Positions 49,103 through 59,600 of a stretch of 64,000 nucleotides of DNA are shown here, piece after piece. A program made the position numbers and the translations under genes. The stretch spans positions 65,355-129,354 of the forward strand of contig JAXMHQ010000008.1 of NCBI GenBank assembly GCA_046346665.1, given 5' to 3'. The DNA is from JAXMHQ01 sp046346665. GTDB lineage: Bacteria > Verrucomicrobiota > Verrucomicrobiia > Limisphaerales > JAXMHQ01. Under the pieces are notes generated by a model. It had not been told where the DNA came from. It saw only the letters and a program-made list of their open reading frames with translations, and did not search any database. Every line of letters starts with the position of its first letter. The stretch's first letter is position 1.

Positions 49103-50473
49103 TCAACCCTTCTGAGCCGGGGCGAGTGAACCGCCCGGTTCCGGTTCGATATCAATGCCCAGTTTGTGCTGCAGTTCCTCGAGCGGGATGCCCTTGGTTT
49201 CCGGCACCCACCACGTCACCCAAGCCAACTGCAATACCATCATCCCGCAGAAGAAGAGAAAGATGTACCCGGGAGCGAAAGCCGACACCATCTTGGGGAA
49301 AAGAGTCGTCAGCAGGGCGGCAAAGATCCAGTGCGTAAAACTTCCCAGGGTCTGTCCTTCCGCACGCTGGCGATTGGGGAAAATCTCCGAGATCAGCACC
49401 CAAATAACGGCTCCCTGGCCCACTGCATGAGACGCGATGAACGCAAATATGCACGTGGGAACAATGCTGTAATTCTGGGTGAAGAAAGCCCACGCCGTAA
49501 GTCCCAGCGAGGCGATGTAACCAAAGGATCCAATCAGAAGAAGGGTGCGCCGGCCCAGGCGGTCGATCAGCCACAAACCCACGAAGGTAAATACCAGGTT
49601 CGTGATCCCAATCCCAACCGATTGAAGCAGGGCCGCCTTCGCTCCCAGCCCGGTCATTTCGAAAATGCGAGGGGCAAAATAGAGGATCGCATTAATGCCG
49701 GACAATTGATTGAAGAACGCCACGAGGAACGCGAGCATGATCGGCACGCGAAGCCGCCAGGTCCAAAATGCGGCCGGCGTCGCCCGGTTCGTGGAGGCGG
49801 CGGCTATGGTGTCCGCCTCCGCTTCGATCTGTGCGGATGAGGCTTCCGGTTCAATCAGCCTGAGCACCTGGATGCCGGCCTCGCGGTCTCGTCCGCGCGT
49901 AATCAGCCAGCGCGGGCTTTCCGGGATGCCGAAACACATGAGCGTGTAAATCACCGAGGGAACCGCCGCCACACCCAGCATCCAGCGCCAGGCGTTTTCT
50001 CCAATACCCGCCAGCAATGCATTGGAGACAAAGGCGATCACGATTCCGAACACGATGTTGAATTGAAACATCCCGGCGAGCCGGCCCCGATAGGCGGGCG
50101 GCGCAATCTCTGAGATATAAAGAGGCGCGGCGACGGTGGAAATGCCGATGCCCAGTCCGCCGATGAATCGCGCGGCAATGAACATGCCCACCCCGTTTGC
50201 AAACGCGCAGCCTAACGCGGACACAACATAAAGAACGCCGATCCAAAGCAGCGTGGCCCGGCGGCCAAACCTGTCCGTCGGCCAGCAGCCCAACAGCGAG
50301 CCCAGGACAGTGCCGTAAAGAGCCGATCCCAGGGCAAACCCGTGAAGGGCGGGAGTCAGCCCCCACAACGCCTGTATCTTTTGCTCCGCGCCCGATATCA
50401 CCACCGTATCGAAGCCAAAAAGAAACCCGGCCAGGGCGGAGGTGATGGACCAAAAGACGATTTGCTTTTTCAT
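49103..50473 (-). CDS. MFS sugar porter (SP family)
   Basis: 456 residues with 12 predicted membrane helices. The sugar-porter signatures are seen: DRFGRR after helix 2, PESPRWL after helix 6, a second DRLGRR between helices 8 and 9, and VPETKG at the C-terminal end. FGFDTVVISGAE in helix 1 and NQLSGINAILYF in helix 7 are typical of XylE-like and GLUT-like transporters. It is a proton-coupled importer, probably of fructose or sucrose given the operon. ATG 50473 is used; the further upstream frame overlaps the prepilin-like gene. There is a 22-bp gap to that gene. Confidence 0.92.
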   Translation of the reverse strand: MKKQIVFWSITSALAGFLFGFDTVVISGAEQKIQALWGLTPALHGFALGSALYGTVLGSLLGCWPTDRFGRRATLLWIGVLYVVSALGCAFANGVGMFIAARFIGGLGIGISTVAAPLYISEIAPPAYRGRLAGMFQFNIVFGIVIAFVSNALLAGIGENAWRWMLGVAAVPSVIYTLMCFGIPESPRWLITRGRDREAGIQVLRLIEPEASSAQIEAEADTIAAASTNRATPAAFWTWRLRVPIMLAFLVAFFNQLSGINAILYFAPRIFEMTGLGAKAALLQSVGIGITNLVFTFVGLWLIDRLGRRTLLLIGSFGYIASLGLTAWAFFTQNYSIVPTCIFAFIASHAVGQGAVIWVLISEIFPNRQRAEGQTLGSFTHWIFAALLTTLFPKMVSAFAPGYIFLFFCGMMVLQLAWVTWWVPETKGIPLEELQHKLGIDIEPEPGGSLAPAQKG

Positions 50474-50495
50474 CAGGGTTGGAGGGCGTCGTGGA

Positions 50496-51299
50496 TCATT
50501 GGGCACCGGCGCGTTGCGTGGGATCCCAATACCGTGAATTGATGACCGAAGGATCGGCCGGAGGGTTCGCCTCGGTGTTTTTGCGGCTTTCCGAATGCCC
50601 ATCGGCAAAATTAACCACACCCCGCGAACCGTGCCGGGTCATATTCACTCCTTCGCTTGCCACCATTGGGTTGGGCGAAGTTTTTTGACTGGCCGATGGC
50701 CACCACAATGTACCGGAAGAGGCTCCGTTGGTCCCATCCAACCCCGTGATGTTCTTGGGATCCTTGTCTCCGAGGACCATGCAATCGGTCGGCCGAACCA
50801 CGGAACTGCGTTTGGTGTCACGCGCCGCGGCATAGGAATAGCCACCCACGGAAATATTATTCACAGTTTTTCCATACTCCGGGCCCGAGCCTAAAAAGTA
50901 GGAATTATATCCGTATCCTACACCGTCAAAATCCATGCGCCATACAAACTTGGCTGAGCCCGACTTTTCGTAAGCAGGACAATGGAACAGTTTGTCGTTG
51001 CCTTTGGCGTAATTCACGATGGCCATGCCCCACCAGTTGTTCAGGCTGTCGGTCTTGCTGTAGGATTTGATGGAGGCGGGGAAGATGTCATTGTTGTCAT
51101 CGGTGTACATCTGCATGAACAGTCCGGTTTGACGCAGGTTGTTCAGGCAGGAGGTCGTGAGCGCCCTGCTCTTGGCTCTCGCGAGCGCCGGCAGCAGCAT
51201 GGCCGCCAGGATCGCAATGATCGCGATCACGACGAGCAACTCGATCAGAGTGAAGGCGCGGCGGCTGACTTGCGGGGCGGGCAATTGTTCTTTTTTCAT
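50496..51299 (-). CDS. Prepilin-like secreted protein with H-X9-DG motif
   Basis: 267 residues. A type II/IV prepilin leader is seen at residues 10-40: RRAFTLIELLVVIAIIAILAAMLLPALARAK, split by the peptidase site before Phe, with Glu at +5. The C-terminal part contains the H-x9-DG motif (HGSRG-VVNFA-DG) that marks the large PVC-type family of processing-associated pseudopilins. Such proteins are thought to be exported and assembled or anchored at the surface; their function is unknown. Here the gene is embedded between a surface protein and the sugar porter in the fructan operon. A 14-bp hairpin lies just upstream. Confidence 0.9.
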   Translation of the reverse strand: MKKEQLPAPQVSRRAFTLIELLVVIAIIAILAAMLLPALARAKSRALTTSCLNNLRQTGLFMQMYTDDNNDIFPASIKSYSKTDSLNNWWGMAIVNYAKGNDKLFHCPAYEKSGSAKFVWRMDFDGVGYGYNSYFLGSGPEYGKTVNNISVGGYSYAAARDTKRSSVVRPTDCMVLGDKDPKNITGLDGTNGASSGTLWWPSASQKTSPNPMVASEGVNMTRHGSRGVVNFADGHSESRKNTEANPPADPSVINSRYWDPTQRAGAQ

Positions 51300-51328
51300 A
51301 ATCGATTGCTGGATGGGAAACCCGGTTG

Positions 51329-51362
51329 GGCTGGCCTGCAGAGTTGATTCTGCAGGCCAGCC
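51329..51362 (-). terminator. Strong 14-bp intercistronic hairpin
   Basis: GGCTGGCCTGCAGA pairs perfectly with TCTGCAGGCCAGCC across a 6-nt loop (GTTGAT or its complement). It lies between the stop of the large surface-protein gene (51380) and the prepilin-like start (51299). No T-run follows on the leftward strand, so it may be an RNA stabiliser or partial terminator that lowers expression of the downstream genes relative to the first gene, rather than a full terminator. Confidence 0.7.
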
Positions 51363-51379
51363 TGAATCATCTCACGCGA

Positions 51380-53893
51380 TCAGCGGCGGACCCGGTAGAA
51401 CCGGTTCGGGCCGTTCGTTGGAACGATGGCCTGGAAGTTCCCGGGCGAGAGCTGCGAGATCGCCGCCGCAGGCGACACATCGGCGTAAGGGCCGTTGGCC
51501 GTTGCGGCGCTTTGCACGACGAATGAGGCCGTGGTGTCTGAAGTCCCGGCCGTGAACTGCATCGTCACGTTGCCGCCGCCAGCGGTCGCGGTGGTGAATT
51601 TGATGAGCGGCAGGGCTACCAGCACAATATTGGTCGCCGGGCTTCCCTGATAGGAGAGCTGCCAGCCGCCATACGTCGTTCCATTCGGTGCGTTCACGAA
51701 CTGGGTGTTCGCGCCGGTGTAGGCGCCGATGTTCTTCATCAACACAATCTGCTGGCCGTTGGATTGCACCGTCGGCAGGTTGGTCAGGAAGAGCTGGCCA
51801 TAGTTCAGGAGGAATTGGCCGCCGCCAAAGTCCATCGTGCTTACCCCGCCACCGGTCCCGTCGAAGGTCACCTTGCCCTCGTTCTGCAGCACCAGGCCCG
51901 TGGATTTGTAGGAGATATTCGGTCCCACCAGAGTCAGAAACACGTCGTTGGTGTTTCGCGGAGAAAAGACTCCATGGCCGTCCGCCAGCAACACGAGGCC
52001 GACATCCCAAACCGCGTTGCCGGTCAGCCTGGCGATGGAATGCGGGCTCGCAAATCTCCCGATCTGCACCCCGCCTGCTTTCAGCACGCCTCCCGACTGA
52101 TTCCAGGTGGCATCGCCGTCAAGGCCGATGTGCGTGTCGCCCGCCAGGTTGGTGATGTTCCCCGAAACAAAGGTGAACGTGGATACGGCGCTGCCGTTGC
52201 GACCGACCTGGAAGCCATCGGGATCCTGTACCTGGATGGTTCCGCCATTGAGCGTGTAGGTGGAAACGCCCCCATTGTCTCCATTATCGCCAACATAAAG
52301 ACCAAGGTCGGTCCAGGCGCCGTTAAAAATGGTGAGCGTGCCGTTGGTATGCAGCACGGACGTGCCACCGCCGGTGCGCATCGTGTCCACGGCGAAATCT
52401 CCATTGATGACCAGGACATTCGTGTTCCCATTCACGAACGCAAAGTCCCCTGCGTCAGGAACACGGGCCAGATCCCAGTTGTTGGAGTTGCTGTAAAGGT
52501 TGTTGCCGCCGGCATCGGTCCATGTGATGAACTCATGGGGCGGGAGCACGGTGAGCGTCGCGTTGGAACTCGTCACTGTCACACCGCTGCAAACATTGCT
52601 GACCTTCACACGATAAGTCAACGCGTCCGAGTTGTGAACCTCGTTGATGGTGTAACTGCTGCCGTTCGCGCCTGCAATGTCAACGCCATTGGTCTGCCAT
52701 TGATACAGCAGATCGGAACCACCGGCGCCCACGGTGAACGTGACCGAATTGCTGACCACCACCGTCTGCGACTGCGGCTGGAACGAAATGCTGGGCGCAA
52801 CACAAAGCGGCGCGGAAACCAGCACGATGTTCGTTCCCTGATACTTGATCTGCCAGCTGAAAGACCCGCCATCAAAAACAGATCCATCCGGCGCGTTCGC
52901 GAACTGGACGTCCGGCCCCGGATACGATCCGATCTGATCCATCAGAACAAGGGTCTGGTTGGTCGCCGTCGCATTCGGCAGGTTGTTCAGAACCAGGGAA
53001 GCATTTTGAAGCAGGAGAATGCCGTTGCCGAGGTGCAGGGTGCTGACGCCGACGCCCTGGCCATCAAATGTCACGCTGCCGTAGGTTCTCACCACCAACC
53101 CGGAGGAATTAAAGGTGACATTTGTGCCGATGATTTTAAGGTCGACAGGCCCTGAATTCGGGGGATTGAAAACTCCGTGCCCATCCGCCAGCAACACAAG
53201 ACCGGCGTTCCACTTTGCAGAGCCACTCAGTTCGACATAGGCGAATGGACTCGCAAACCTTCCGATCTGCAGTCCGGCGCAGTTGAAGGTGCCGCCCGAT
53301 TGAAACCAGGCAGCGGCGCCGTCGAGGCCGATGTGTGTGTCGGCGTTGGGTCCATTCAGCACGCCTCCCGTCATGTTGACCTGGCCATAGGAACCGCCGA
53401 AACGCGCCACAAAGAATGCGTTGCCGGTGCCGTTGTTGGTCACTGAACCACCGTTCATGTTGAAATAGGCAACCGTGCCGTTGTTCCGGCCGATGTCAAA
53501 GTCGTCGGCACCGTCGTTGAGGACGATGGCCCCGCCGTTCAGGGTATAGGTGGCCGTGCCCGGGCCATTCTCACAAATCCAGAGCCCGGGGTCGCCGCCG
53601 CTCGCGATCGTCAGCGTGCCGCTGCTCTGCGTCGCAGAACCGCCAGCCTCCAACCTCAATGAGTCCACCGTCCAGTTGCCGTTGATGAGAATGTCGGGCC
53701 CGGTCGTGGACACCGCCAGGTCCGCCGCTCCCGGGTTGCCGTTGGGATCCCAGTTGAGGGAGTTGCTGAAGAGACCGTCCCCACCACCGTTGTCCCAAAA
53801 ATAGAGGGCAGCCCTTGACGTGGAGGTGAACACCAGGCTGGAAGTGACTAAAGCCCAGCCGATCCGGGCTTTCCAACTGTATTTATCTTTCAT
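51380..53893 (-). CDS. Secreted autotransporter-like surface protein, first gene of the fructan operon
   Basis: 837 residues with a signal peptide (residues 1-28). Two homologous halves (about 29-375 and 485-760) each begin with a W-x-NGG/AGGN...LYSNS/LFSNS-x-NWD segment, continue with autotransporter-associated beta-strand turns (THIGLDG, QSGG, QIGRFASP, LLADGHGVF), and are separated by an Ig-like domain (about 385-480). The end carries the FYRVRR module. Repeats of this kind form elongated beta-solenoids at the cell surface. No C-terminal beta-barrel is seen, so it is not a classical autotransporter. As first gene of the operon it may bind or retain the fructan. ATG 53893 starts the signal peptide. 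Confidence 0.82.
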   Translation of the reverse strand: MKDKYSWKARIGWALVTSSLVFTSTSRAALYFWDNGGGDGLFSNSLNWDPNGNPGAADLAVSTTGPDILINGNWTVDSLRLEAGGSATQSSGTLTIASGGDPGLWICENGPGTATYTLNGGAIVLNDGADDFDIGRNNGTVAYFNMNGGSVTNNGTGNAFFVARFGGSYGQVNMTGGVLNGPNADTHIGLDGAAAWFQSGGTFNCAGLQIGRFASPFAYVELSGSAKWNAGLVLLADGHGVFNPPNSGPVDLKIIGTNVTFNSSGLVVRTYGSVTFDGQGVGVSTLHLGNGILLLQNASLVLNNLPNATATNQTLVLMDQIGSYPGPDVQFANAPDGSVFDGGSFSWQIKYQGTNIVLVSAPLCVAPSISFQPQSQTVVVSNSVTFTVGAGGSDLLYQWQTNGVDIAGANGSSYTINEVHNSDALTYRVKVSNVCSGVTVTSSNATLTVLPPHEFITWTDAGGNNLYSNSNNWDLARVPDAGDFAFVNGNTNVLVINGDFAVDTMRTGGGTSVLHTNGTLTIFNGAWTDLGLYVGDNGDNGGVSTYTLNGGTIQVQDPDGFQVGRNGSAVSTFTFVSGNITNLAGDTHIGLDGDATWNQSGGVLKAGGVQIGRFASPHSIARLTGNAVWDVGLVLLADGHGVFSPRNTNDVFLTLVGPNISYKSTGLVLQNEGKVTFDGTGGGVSTMDFGGGQFLLNYGQLFLTNLPTVQSNGQQIVLMKNIGAYTGANTQFVNAPNGTTYGGWQLSYQGSPATNIVLVALPLIKFTTATAGGGNVTMQFTAGTSDTTASFVVQSAATANGPYADVSPAAAISQLSPGNFQAIVPTNGPNRFYRVRR

Positions 53894-54092
53894 GGTTGTT
53901 TTGGGTTCCAAGGGAATCGCACTCCCTCGATATTTTTCGTTTCTGTGCCGGAAGCAGTCCGCAGCGACTTCCGGTCGCGGCCCAAACCCTTCTAATGAAA
54001 ACGCTGTTGCGCAGCCACTCAAGGGCGATTGGTAGTATTCTTTTAGCGCCCGTGATTCTTGTAAACAATTTCAGACTAGACAAGCGTGAAGA

Positions 54093-54130
54093 TTCCTGAC
54101 ATTACAAGATCGCTTCCTGTCATTGACAGG
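54093..54130. promoter_or_regulatory. Operator candidate for the fructan-locus regulator
   Basis: CCTGTCA-T-TGACAGG (54116-54130) is a perfect 7-bp inverted repeat. A related half-degenerate copy, TTCCTGACATTACAAG, starts at 54093, exactly 21 bp before the matching TTCCTGTC, i.e. two helical turns. Both lie between the regulator (ATG 54145) and the divergent operon (ATG 53893), the usual place for an autoregulated sugar repressor. Confidence 0.6.
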
Positions 54131-54144
54131 ACGGTCTGAACCAT

Positions 54145-55266
54145 ATGAACAGCGAACCGAAGCACAGGGAGATCAGTCGTTTTCTGACGGGCGCGATCGC
54201 CAGCGGCAAATACAGCAACGGCGATCGCCTTCCCAGCGAGGCCCAGTTGGTCAAACAATTTCGCGTCTCGCGTCCAACGGTCGGTCGCGCGCTCCGGGAT
54301 CTGGAGACGGAAGGATTGATTGAACGCAAAGCGGGCTCGGGAACATTCGTGCGGGCGGCCTCGGAGCAAAGAACATCCACCCGGACCTTCGGACTGCTCG
54401 TTCCCGGGCTGGCGTCCACCGAGATTTTTCAAATTATCTGCGGCGAAATCGCCAGCCTCGCCCGAGTTCATGACTTTGGCTTGTTGTGGGGCGGATCGAC
54501 GAATCCACGCGAGGACACGGACGCCAGCCTCGAGCACGCGATGGAACTATGCCAGCAGTTCATCGCGCGGAAAATCAGCGGCGTTTTTCTCGCGCCCGCG
54601 GAGTTGCAGCCAGGCCAGGAGGAAGCCAATCGCGCCCTGGTCCAGGCGCTCCGGGAAGCGGGGATCCCCGTGGTATTGATTGACCGTGACTTCCTGGATT
54701 ATCCGTTGCGCAGCGATTTTGACCTCGTCGGATTGGACAACATGGGCAGCGGTTTTTTGGTGGGTGAGCATCTCATCAAACTTGGGTGCAAGCGGATTCT
54801 TTTTGTGGCCCGCCCACTCTCGGCTCCGACGGTGAATGCCCGCATCGCGGGAGTTCGTGAAGCCATGGCAAGGCATGGCATCGAGACCATGGGCAACTGG
54901 ATTCGACACGGCATCCCCGACGATCTCAAGTTCGTCCGGTCTCTCACCGCGGGCAACCAGGCGGACGCCATCGTCTGTGCGAACGACTTCACGGCGGCAA
55001 CCTTGTTGCGCTCCCTGGAATCCATCAGCGTGCGAGTGCCGCGGGATATCCGGGTGGTCGGCTTTGACGACGTGAAATACGCCACGCTGGTTTCCCCGTC
55101 ACTCACAACCATTCATCAACCCTGCCGTGACATCGCCGTGATCGCCTTCCAGAGCATGCTGGAACGCCTGGCGGATCCCGCCCTGCCGGCGCGGAGCATT
55201 TACCTGACACCGGGCCTGGTCGTTCGCGAATCCTGCGGCGCCTATCTGCCACGCCACAAAGGCTGA
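54145..55266 (+). CDS. GntR-HTH/LacI-type sugar-responsive transcriptional regulator
   Basis: 373 residues. Residues 5-70 are a GntR winged helix (SGKYSNGDRLPSEAQLVKQFRVSRPTVGRAL is its core, with RKAGSGTFV closing the wing). Residues 80-370 are a periplasmic-binding-protein-like sugar sensor of LacI type (FGLLVPG, VVLIDRDF, DAIVCANDFTAA, RVVGFDDVKYA). This layout is that of AraR-type regulators. It stands divergent from the fructan operon with a palindromic site between, so it very likely controls that operon and itself. The inducer is inferred to be fructose, sucrose or a fructo-oligosaccharide. The next gene follows after 36 bp. Confidence 0.9.
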   Translation: MNSEPKHREISRFLTGAIASGKYSNGDRLPSEAQLVKQFRVSRPTVGRALRDLETEGLIERKAGSGTFVRAASEQRTSTRTFGLLVPGLASTEIFQIICGEIASLARVHDFGLLWGGSTNPREDTDASLEHAMELCQQFIARKISGVFLAPAELQPGQEEANRALVQALREAGIPVVLIDRDFLDYPLRSDFDLVGLDNMGSGFLVGEHLIKLGCKRILFVARPLSAPTVNARIAGVREAMARHGIETMGNWIRHGIPDDLKFVRSLTAGNQADAIVCANDFTAATLLRSLESISVRVPRDIRVVGFDDVKYATLVSPSLTTIHQPCRDIAVIAFQSMLERLADPALPARSIYLTPGLVVRESCGAYLPRHKG

Positions 55267-55302
55267 CCGCGCCGGGCCAAATCGACGCAAAACAACAATC
55301 CT

Positions 55303-56496
55303 ATGCCAGAAGTTCCCGCCCTGTTCCGACAAGTTCTTGCCAGCACTCACAAGGACATTCACCTCGACGCCTGGCGCCTGGACGGCAGCCAGGTTCCGGA
55401 TTCAGGGTCCGCCGGCTGGTCCATCGCCAAGCGCACTCTGCACGGAGGCCGGCAGGAAGGAGTGGATGTGGTGGAGATCGACAACGGCCAATTGCGGATT
55501 ACGGTGATTCCGACCAGGGGCATGAGCATTCTCAAGGTGGAATCCCAGGACCTCCGCCTCGGTTGGGACTCGCCCGTCAAGGAAGTGATCCATCCGCAAT
55601 ACATAAACCTGGAGAGCCGCGGCGGTTTGGGCTGGCTCGAAGGATTTAATGAGTGGCTGGTGCGCTGCGGCCTCGAATGGGCCGGCCATCCCGGGCCAGA
55701 CTCGTTTCGAAATAATGTCGGGGAACAGGTTGAGATGAACCTGACCTTGCATGGCAAAATCGGAAATATCCCGGCTTCGGAAGTGGAAGTCTCAATGGAC
55801 GTCCAGGCGCCGCACCGGATTCACTTGCGTGGCCTCGTCGAGGAGCGAATGTTCTACGGCGCAAAACTCTCGCTGTGGACGGATATCTCCACGGAACCCG
55901 GCTCGAACTCGTTTCGTATCGAAGACGTGGTGATCAATTCCGGCTCTCACGACCAGGAATTCCAATTGATTTATCACGCGAACTTCGGCCCTCCGTTGCT
56001 CCAAGCCGGCTCGCAATTTGTTGGCGCGATGGATCAGATCATGCCGTTCAACAAGCGCGCCGCTGAAAACGTCGCGGACTTCGATCAGTATTGGGAACCC
56101 CGGCGCGATTTCATTGAACAGGTCTATTGCCTGCGGCCCATCGCCGGCCCCGACGGATTGGGCGCCATCATGCTTCAGAATGAACACCAGAATCGCGGTG
56201 TCCTGATGTCCTTTCCCGTGCAGCAATTGCCCTGTGTCACGTTCTGGAAGAACCTGGCGGCGATCGAGGATGGTTACGTCACCGGCCTCGAACCCGGAAC
56301 AGGTTTTCCCTACACGCGCCGCATCGAGCGGGCGGCAAACCGGGTCCCCAAACTCGCACCTCACGAAAAGCGCACGTTTACCATAGACGTTTCCCTGCTC
56401 CATAACCCGGCCAGCGTGAATGCCGCCAGGCAGCGAATCCGCGCCATTCAAAACGACGTTCAACCGCTCATCCTTGCCCCACCCTCAAATCAGTAG
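55303..56496 (+). CDS. DUF4432 family protein (aldose-epimerase-like fold)
   Basis: 397 residues. The N-terminal half shows GVDVVEIDNGQLRITVIPTRGMSI, the DUF4432 signature strand pair, and GWLEGFNEWLVRCGLEW with LHGKIGN. The C-terminal half has IYHANFG, VTFWKN and GLEPGTGFP. These features place it with galactose-mutarotase-like proteins, which act on sugar anomers. It lies 36 bp downstream of the fructan-locus regulator and probably shares its transcript. A role in handling fructose or other sugar anomers is inferred from context only. Confidence 0.85.
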   Translation: MPEVPALFRQVLASTHKDIHLDAWRLDGSQVPDSGSAGWSIAKRTLHGGRQEGVDVVEIDNGQLRITVIPTRGMSILKVESQDLRLGWDSPVKEVIHPQYINLESRGGLGWLEGFNEWLVRCGLEWAGHPGPDSFRNNVGEQVEMNLTLHGKIGNIPASEVEVSMDVQAPHRIHLRGLVEERMFYGAKLSLWTDISTEPGSNSFRIEDVVINSGSHDQEFQLIYHANFGPPLLQAGSQFVGAMDQIMPFNKRAAENVADFDQYWEPRRDFIEQVYCLRPIAGPDGLGAIMLQNEHQNRGVLMSFPVQQLPCVTFWKNLAAIEDGYVTGLEPGTGFPYTRRIERAANRVPKLAPHEKRTFTIDVSLLHNPASVNAARQRIRAIQNDVQPLILAPPSNQ

Positions 56497-56627
56497 CGCC
56501 CTTCGATTCGGAACCGGCCGCGTTTGCCCAGGTCGGCGCGAACGCTACAGTTCATGTTAAACCGCTAAGGGTGCCTCGCATCCGATTGACTTCAGCATGA
56601 AAGTAGCTTATTCCGTTTTCATCAAAG

Positions 56628-59600
56628 ATGGTTTTATCTACTGACCAATCTTCCGGATTCACCGCGTTAGTATCGCCTGTCGCCCATTTTCGTCTGCCAG
56701 CCACCCGCAGGGCGGTCCGGTTCCTGGCCTGTTGTTGGGCGGCACTCCTGGCCGCCTGCTCCGCCGCCGGGCAGGGTTGTTACCCGGTGACGCGATATGC
56801 AGTTTTCTACGATGGCGTGATGGAATTCAGCACGTGCGGGACGATGACCATCACCGGGCCGGTGTATGGAAATACAAACATCTATGTCGGCGCGGGCAGC
56901 GGTGCCACACTCACTTTCCAGAGCAACGTTTACTGCGCGGGCACGATCTCGGCCCCTCCCAACAACGGTTCGAACTGGGGTTCACCAACGAATTTCTTCA
57001 ACGGTTCCGGCACTGTCTTCAAGGCCGGTTACAACACGAACAAGTATCCCCTTTTCCCGGCGATCTCCCCCAACAACCCGCACATGATTCTGGATCCGCC
57101 TCCCGCAACGGAGCGGGTGGATTCTTTTCTTGGCTGGAACAGGCTGTGCAATCGCTCCCAGGTTGTGCTCCTGGTCAGCAATGCCACCGTCAGCCTGCGC
57201 ATCCGCCGGAACATGCCATACCAGCTTCCCGCTGACGATCCGGCCCCGGTGCAGTTGGATTGCAGCACGGATCCATCCGAGCTATCCGGCACGCTTCCTT
57301 TTCTGACGATCACCCATTCCTTCATCGACAAGCGCGAGCAGAAGACCAATCTCGTCGCGCAGCTGGATGTAGGCCGTTATGCCCTGTGGCTTTCGACGAA
57401 CGATTCCATTGCAGCCAAGTTCCCCGCAGGCTCGACCAATTACCCGACGATGCTTTACGTCGCGGACAACCGGACCCCGTTGCCCGGCCAAATGGCGGTC
57501 GTGCGGCTCACGAACGGGATTGCGCCGCCCGTCAACGGCGGGTTGGGCTTCTCCGTCGCCACGCCCAATCCGATGTATGTCTGGGGCGACTACAATTGCC
57601 CGAACCCGGCGCATCGCGCCACGACCAACACCTCGGCCACCGTGCCGTGCGCCTTGTATTCGGATGCGTTGACCTTGCTTTCATCCAATTGGACCGACAC
57701 CAACAGCTTTACGGCTTACAATACCAACCTCGCCGCGTGGAAATCGGCGTCGAGCGACACGGTCAACGCGCTCATCGTCACCGGGATCGTACCCTCCACC
57801 GGCACCACGCTGACAACTTTCAGCGGCGGAGTTCACAATCTGCCCCGACTCCTGGAGAATTGGTCCACTCGCTCCTTGTGGCTGAACACGTCGCTGGTTT
57901 GCCTCTACAACAGCACGCGCGCCACGAACCTCTTCATAAATCCCGGCGCGTATTACCAGCCGCCCTTGCGCAATTTCTACTATGACCTCAATTACACCGA
58001 CACCAATCGCCCCGCCCCGCCGGGATCCTTGTTGATCAACCCTTCGACGTTCCTCGTCGTCACCAACCAACCAAAAGACCAGGTCGTGGGAGTGGGCCGC
58101 AACGCCACATTCACGGTGGGTGCGGACGGGGACAACGGTCTGATCCGTTACTACTGGATGTTCAATGGCGTGTTCATCGATCCAAACGTCTCGTCTTCCA
58201 CCCTGACAATCACCAACGCGACAGCGGCGAATGCCGGCAGCTACTCGGCCTTGGTCGTCGCGGGTCCGGGCAATCTCGTCTCCATCAGGAGCGCCGAGGC
58301 CACATTAAGCATCGCGTATCCGCCGAAGATCACGGTCCAGCCCATGTCTGTGACGGCGGCGATCGGGTCGAGGGCCACGTTCGAGGTCGCCGCTTCCGGA
58401 ACAAACCCGCTGTATTACTACTGGCAGCACGGCGGCACCGTGAGCATCGGCACCAACTCCCAGCGGAGGATCGACCCGGTCAACAGCAATGATTATGGCG
58501 TCTACCAGGTGATCGTCAGCAATAGCTGGGGCTCGGCTGCCAGTTCCCGGGCAAACCTCTACCCCTTCGTCCCAAGATCCGCGTTGTGGGTCCGCTCCGG
58601 AAGTTCCAGCAACAATCTAAACACGGCCAGTTCCGCCTCCAGCGTCGCGGCGGATGGGATCGGAAATGTTGTCGCAGGCGGTCACTTTTCGACACGATAT
58701 CTCGATTTCAATGGTGTTGTCCTCAGCAACCCCGCGCCGTCGACTTCCGCCAGCTTCATCGCGAAATACGATACGAATGGGTACGCCATGTGGGCGGCGG
58801 TTGCCGGCGTTCCTTCCGACCCTTCCTTGCGAACGGCTTCCGATCCGCAGGGGAATTCGTGGCTCGCGGGATCGTTCGCCGGAACCTGCGACTTCGGCGG
58901 CACCGTTCTGACCAGCGGCAGTCCCTGGGATTTGTTCATCGCCAAATATGACCCTGCCGGCGCACTGCAATGGGTTCGACAGATCGGGCCGGTCGTCGAT
59001 CCGGCGGACCATATCACCCACTCGACGGGGTTCGGGGTTGACGCCGATGGCAATGCGTTCGTTTCCCGGGCGTTTCAGGGGACGCTGAATGTCGGCGGGA
59101 TGGCCCTGACCAACGGCGCTTTCCTGGTAAAGTTCGATTCTTCCGGAGCGATTGCCTGGGCCCGGGATGCGGTCGTCGCAGATACGCTGGGACTGGGCGC
59201 CGACGGCTCAATCGTGGCCGCCGGCAGTTGGCCGGGAACCCTGGCCAAATACGACTCGGATGGGGAATTCCTCTGGTCGCGCGACTTTCCGAGGGGCGAA
59301 GCGGTGGCCCTGGGTCGCGACGGCAATATTTACGTCACGGGTTACGGGCAGGCGGGCACTTACGACCAGTTCACGCTGACCAACGAAGTGTCTATGGCTC
59401 CAGACCTTTTCGTGGCCAAATGCGATCCTTCCGGAACCATTGTTTGGTTGAACCAGCTTGGAGGCACAGTCGAGGAACACGGGAGCGGCATCGCCGTCGA
59501 TGCCTTCGACCACATTTACGTCACCGGCATGTCCGCAACCGGTTGGCCGGAGCCGAGTCTTTCCTTCGGAACGAATTCACTCAGGAACGCTTACGCATTC

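Noticed and set aside
54145..55266. Assigning the regulator as AraR and the locus to arabinose
   Set aside because: The domain layout fits AraR, but all neighbouring enzymes are for fructans and fructose.
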